Below are positions 13,207-15,704 of a stretch of DNA of 15,704 nucleotides, one piece after another (within the stretch, counting starts at the first letter, position 1; each line of letters begins with the position of its first letter). This stretch comes from Azospirillum sp. 51_20. Lineage in GTDB: Bacteria > Pseudomonadota > Alphaproteobacteria > RF32 > CAG-239. The position numbers and the translations under genes are program-made. Location of the stretch: the NCBI GenBank assembly GCA_001917175.1, contig MNTV01000030.1, forward strand, positions 1-15,704. Direction: 5' to 3'. The notes under the pieces were generated by a model. That model searched no databases. It was given only the letters and a program-made list of their open reading frames with translations, and was not told where the DNA came from.

Positions 13207-14302
13207 ACTTCTACTGCCGGCCCTTTTTGCCGCCGGCATCGGCATTGAGGCGCAGGCCGCCGAAATTCCCACCAACACGGCGCAGATGCAGGCGATGGAC
13301 AAGATCACCGGCCGCGTCAGCGTCATCAACGTGCCGGTCAACGCCGAAGTAAAGTTCGGCAGCTTTTCCGTTCTGGTACGCGACTGCCGTACCCGTTCGC
13401 CGGAGGAAACGCCTGAAAACTTTGCTTTCGTCGACGTGGCGGACACCGTCAACGGCAACGAGCAGGTCAACATTTTCAAAGGCTGGATGCTGTCTTCTTC
13501 GCCGGCGTTAAACGCGATCGAACATCCCGTTTATGACGTCTGGCTGCTGAAATGCATCGACACCGACATAAGCGGCGTACAAACGCTGACGCCGGACGAG
13601 CTGGCGGCCCGCGACCAACTGCCGATGCAGCGGACGGTTGAAACAACGCCTCAAAAAGCGAATGTTCGCGAAGACGGCTTTGAAGAAATCAATTTGAGCG
13701 GAGAACCGATAGATCTGCTGCCCGCCGCCGTCCGCGAAGAAGGCGAGGAAAGCGCTGCCCAGGCGGAAATCATCCCCTTTAAACCTGAGGGAACCGAAAC
13801 TGATGCCGATGATGCGGCAACGACGGAATTTCCGGCCGACGAAAACGCGCCGCACTCATTGCTCAATTTTCCGCGACCGGACAACGAAAAGCGCCCGGAC
13901 GAAATTACAACCAACATAGAAATCCGTGAAAATACGGCCAATGAGGCAGAAACTGTCGTCAACAGCGACGCACGTATTCTCAGCCTGCCGGAAAACGGCC
14001 CAAATGACGGTTCGGAACCAAAAGCGGCGGAAACGACTGCTCCGGCAGAAGGAAACAAGGCCAAAACCGGCGAAAATGCGGAAGTGACGCCGGAAACCGA
14101 CGGCGCGGCAGCCGTTTCTCCCGTTGAGCCTGCAGACGAAGCGGCTGTCACGGAGATGACGGCAGCAGCGGAAGAAGAAAACAAAGCCGAAACGGGTGAA
14201 AACCCGGAAACAACGCCGGAAAATGCCGCGGCGCCGAAAGTCAGCGAAGACACTCTGCGCGAACTGGAAGAAGAACTCAGCCGCAAACTTGCGGACGATT
14301 AA
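13190..14302 (+). CDS. Secreted DUF2155 protein with long acidic tail
   Basis: The 370-residue product has a signal peptide (about 1-24, ending AQAAE) and a DUF2155 core (about 33-124) with the family pattern AMDKITGRVSVINVPVN, VLVRDCRTRSPEETPENFAFVDV and FKGWMLSSSPALNAIEHPVYDVWLLKC. Cys66 and Cys122 could form a disulfide. Most DUF2155 proteins are far shorter. Here about 240 further residues follow, poor in hydrophobics and rich in Glu, Ala, Thr and Pro, with a repeated NKA(K/E)TGEN-x-E-x-TPE motif (about residues 288 and 332) and a final helix (TLRELEEELSRKLADD). The tail is probably disordered. Function unknown; the conserved neighbourhood with mlaD suggests an envelope role. The ATG lies inside the mlaD end, so translation is probably coupled. 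Confidence 0.82.
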   Translation: MTNRTKLLLPALFAAGIGIEAQAAEIPTNTAQMQAMDKITGRVSVINVPVNAEVKFGSFSVLVRDCRTRSPEETPENFAFVDVADTVNGNEQVNIFKGWMLSSSPALNAIEHPVYDVWLLKCIDTDISGVQTLTPDELAARDQLPMQRTVETTPQKANVREDGFEEINLSGEPIDLLPAAVREEGEESAAQAEIIPFKPEGTETDADDAATTEFPADENAPHSLLNFPRPDNEKRPDEITTNIEIRENTANEAETVVNSDARILSLPENGPNDGSEPKAAETTAPAEGNKAKTGENAEVTPETDGAAAVSPVEPADEAAVTEMTAAAEEENKAETGENPETTPENAAAPKVSEDTLRELEEELSRKLADD

Positions 14303-14332
14303 ACGGCCACAATATAAAAACGGAGAAAACGG

Positions 14333-15262
14333 ATGGCGGAAGAAATCGATGTCAGTTTTGTAATGACGGTTTACAACAAGGAATTTTATCTGCCGTCGGT
14401 CATAACGGCTTTGCTCGGACAAACGGGGCTTAAAAACCCGGAATTCATTTTCGTCGACGACGTTTCAAGCGACAATTCAGTCGAAATTATCCGGCGGATG
14501 ACCGAAGGCGTCAAAAACGTCACCATCGTCACCAACCCTTACAACCGGGGAATCAGCGCCAGGATCAATCAGGGTATAGCTCTGGCCAAAGGCAAGTGGA
14601 CGCGGATGCTTGATTCCGACGACATCTTTCCCTTGGACTCCACGGCGAAAATGCTGGCGGTGGCCGGGGAAACCGGCGCCGAGATGATTTACGGCTGTTT
14701 TACCAAAACCGGCAAAGATCCGAAGGAACTGGAAAACTGCCGGCTGGAAGAGTTTGACTATCAATACGTGCCCGACGCGATGAGCGGGGTTTTGAACGGA
14801 CGTTTCACCCGCATGGGACAGTTGATAAAAACCGACGTATTGCAAAAGGCCGGCGGCGCCGACGAACGGGCGTTTATTCAGGACGAATCGATTCCGCTCC
14901 GGGCGGCGCTTTATGCCAAAGGCATCGTCAAAATGACGGCAAACGTCGTATTGGTGCCGAAAGAAATCGGCAACTTTTCCGGCAACAAAATACAACTCGA
15001 CCACGATCGTTTCATGGCCTATTACTGGATGCTGAAAGACCATCCGGAACTGCCGGACGAAGCCCGGCGACGGATGTATTTGCGCGCGGTTTCCGCCTTT
15101 TGGAAATTTACCAAGAAAAGCAGGCAGTTTCCGTTTTTCACCTCCGCCTTTGCCCGTTACCTCGGATGCAAGCTTCTGGCTTCAAAACCGGACATGAAAT
15201 ATCTCGACCGGATGTATCAAAAGTTTGCCGCCCTGACCGACGTGCGGCGGATAAAACCCTAA
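14333..15262 (+). CDS. Family 2 glycosyltransferase
   Basis: The 309-residue protein has a GT-A fold typical of family 2 glycosyltransferases, which add sugars from nucleotide donors to envelope polymers or lipids. Visible motifs are the N-terminal VSFVMTVYNKEFYLPSVI (7-24), the donor-site VDD (41-43), NRGISARINQGIALAKGKW (71-89), the metal-binding DSDD (94-97) and an acidic QDES (183-186) that may act as catalytic base. There is no membrane helix, so it acts in the cytoplasm, perhaps at the membrane surface through its basic C-terminus. GGAG (14322-14325) precedes the ATG. It lies 30 bases after the DUF2155 gene and probably belongs to the same transcript, which ends at the terminator 15291-15320. 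Donor and acceptor cannot be told. Confidence 0.85.
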   Translation: MAEEIDVSFVMTVYNKEFYLPSVITALLGQTGLKNPEFIFVDDVSSDNSVEIIRRMTEGVKNVTIVTNPYNRGISARINQGIALAKGKWTRMLDSDDIFPLDSTAKMLAVAGETGAEMIYGCFTKTGKDPKELENCRLEEFDYQYVPDAMSGVLNGRFTRMGQLIKTDVLQKAGGADERAFIQDESIPLRAALYAKGIVKMTANVVLVPKEIGNFSGNKIQLDHDRFMAYYWMLKDHPELPDEARRRMYLRAVSAFWKFTKKSRQFPFFTSAFARYLGCKLLASKPDMKYLDRMYQKFAALTDVRRIKP

Positions 15263-15290
15263 AAACCGAAAAGCGGTATATTTACATCAC

Positions 15291-15320
15291 CCCGGAACGT
15301 AAAGTTTCGGGTTTTTTTTT
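15291..15320 (+). terminator. Terminator of the mlaD-DUF2155-glycosyltransferase unit
   Basis: CCCGGAAC (15291-15298) pairs with GTTTCGGG (15304-15311) around a 5-base loop, with nine T following (15312-15320). It lies 28 bases after the glycosyltransferase stop. Confidence 0.88.
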
Positions 15321-15323
15321 AAG

Positions 15324-15365
15324 GTTGTTTTCATAAGGTTTCAGTTTTTTTATAGTTGTTTTCAT
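15324..15365. repeat. 11-bp direct repeat in the intergenic region
   Basis: GTTGTTTTCAT occurs at 15324-15334 and again at 15355-15365, 31 bases apart and separated by T-rich DNA. It may be a binding site pair or simply chance in T-rich sequence. Nothing else recognisable lies between 15321 and 15420. Confidence 0.5.
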
Positions 15366-15423
15366 TTTGCCGGTTAAAAACAAAAGAACTCCGCAAACCC
15401 GGCTGGTAGTTTTCCCGATACAA

Positions 15424-15465
15424 AAAATCCTCTTTGAATTTTTTTCAAAGGGGATTTTCTTTTTC
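15424..15465. terminator. Possible bidirectional terminator hairpin
   Basis: AATCCTCTTTGAA (15426-15438) pairs with TTCAAAGGGGATT (15444-15456), with one T-G pair. An A-run precedes and a T-run follows, so it could stop transcription in either direction. It probably backs up the neighbouring terminators. Confidence 0.6.
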
Positions 15466-15528
15466 CCTCCGCTTTCCGGGGTACTGACCATTTACGGGGA
15501 GGGTTTGCAGTTGACCGGTTTGCCGCTT

Positions 15529-15560
15529 AAAAAACTCCCGGAGTTATCCGGGAGTTTTTT
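15529..15560. terminator. Bidirectional terminator, probably of the beta-barrel gene
   Basis: A perfect stem CTCCCGG/CCGGGAG (15535-15541 with 15548-15554) is flanked by six A on the left and six T on the right, giving a U-tail in both directions. For leftward transcription it lies about 65 bases beyond the stop codon of the barrel gene at 15626. Confidence 0.8.
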
Positions 15561-15625
15561 CTCGGGAGATTGCGCTTTCACGTTTTCCGAAAAGCACAGT
15601 TCAAACCGGCGGCAAACGTCTGCGG

Positions 15626-15704
15626 TCAGAACGCATAGTTTAAGCCGATGCCGACGGCGGCGGCACCGTAGCTTGAACCGAACGTATAGTTTGCCCAACC
15701 GTAA
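15626..15704 (-). CDS. C-terminal end of an outer-membrane beta-barrel protein (partial)
   Basis: The last 25 codons of a leftward gene enter from the right edge and end at TGA (15626-15628). They read YGWANYTFGSSYGAAAVGIG followed by LNYAF. Alternating aromatic and small residues, the glycine-rich turn and above all a C-terminal Phe after an alternating strand are the signal by which the BAM machinery recognises outer-membrane barrels. A porin or OmpA/OmpW-like protein is likely, but too little is visible to name the family. A bidirectional terminator at 15529-15560 suits its end. Confidence 0.7.
   Translation of the reverse strand, partial: YGWANYTFGSSYGAAAVGIGLNYAF

Noticed and set aside
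15282..15491. 69-residue minus frame between the terminators
   Set aside because: Runs across two terminator hairpins and has no ribosome binding site or recognisable motif.

Overview
The window looks like chromosomal DNA from an alphaproteobacterium. The strongest hint is the block of two MlaD-type MCE proteins followed by a DUF2155 protein, an arrangement I associate with alphaproteobacteria. The Gram-negative envelope genes and an rRNA-type promoter at the left edge agree with this. Genes are moderately GC-rich and gaps are AT-rich. I suspect a poorly characterised, possibly gut-associated lineage, but the sequence cannot place it further.

Layout, left to right. Positions 1-220 hold a leftward sigma70 promoter and leader that probably serve an rRNA operon lying off the left edge. 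infC (442-981, +) follows, starting at a rare AUA codon, with its own terminator. Next is a membrane-anchored GH24 lysozyme-like protein (1213-2049, +) whose catalytic residues appear lost, also with a terminator. Positions 2110-4257 contain no intact gene. They hold two extreme polypurine tracts on either side of a decayed, leftward IS200/IS605 tnpA whose ribosome binding site is still enclosed in a hairpin. A leftward gene for an unrecognised protein made of two similar modules (4346-4822) and rightward ligA (5006-7084) diverge from what look like interleaved promoters.

ligA meets a small leftward hypothetical gene (7085-7324) tail to tail. A secreted DUF1311/LprI-like protein (7493-7960, +) then meets the end of a leftward four-gene operon (12090 down to 7957): ABC ATPase, ABC-2 permease, GldG-like auxiliary protein and DUF4340 protein. 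The genes overlap by 4-7 bases, so they are probably co-translated and form one envelope ABC complex. Diverging from it, a rightward cluster (12251-15262) encodes two overlapping MlaD paralogues, a DUF2155 secreted protein with a long acidic tail, and a family 2 glycosyltransferase. The right edge holds three terminator-like hairpins and the last 25 codons of a leftward outer-membrane beta-barrel gene.

The theme is mostly cell envelope (lipid transport, an ABC complex, a peptidoglycan-binding or -cleaving fold, a glycosyltransferase, a porin) around housekeeping infC and ligA. I found no CRISPR array, toxin-antitoxin pair, prophage or recognisable defence system. The least explained parts are the polypurine region and the two-module protein at 4346-4822.
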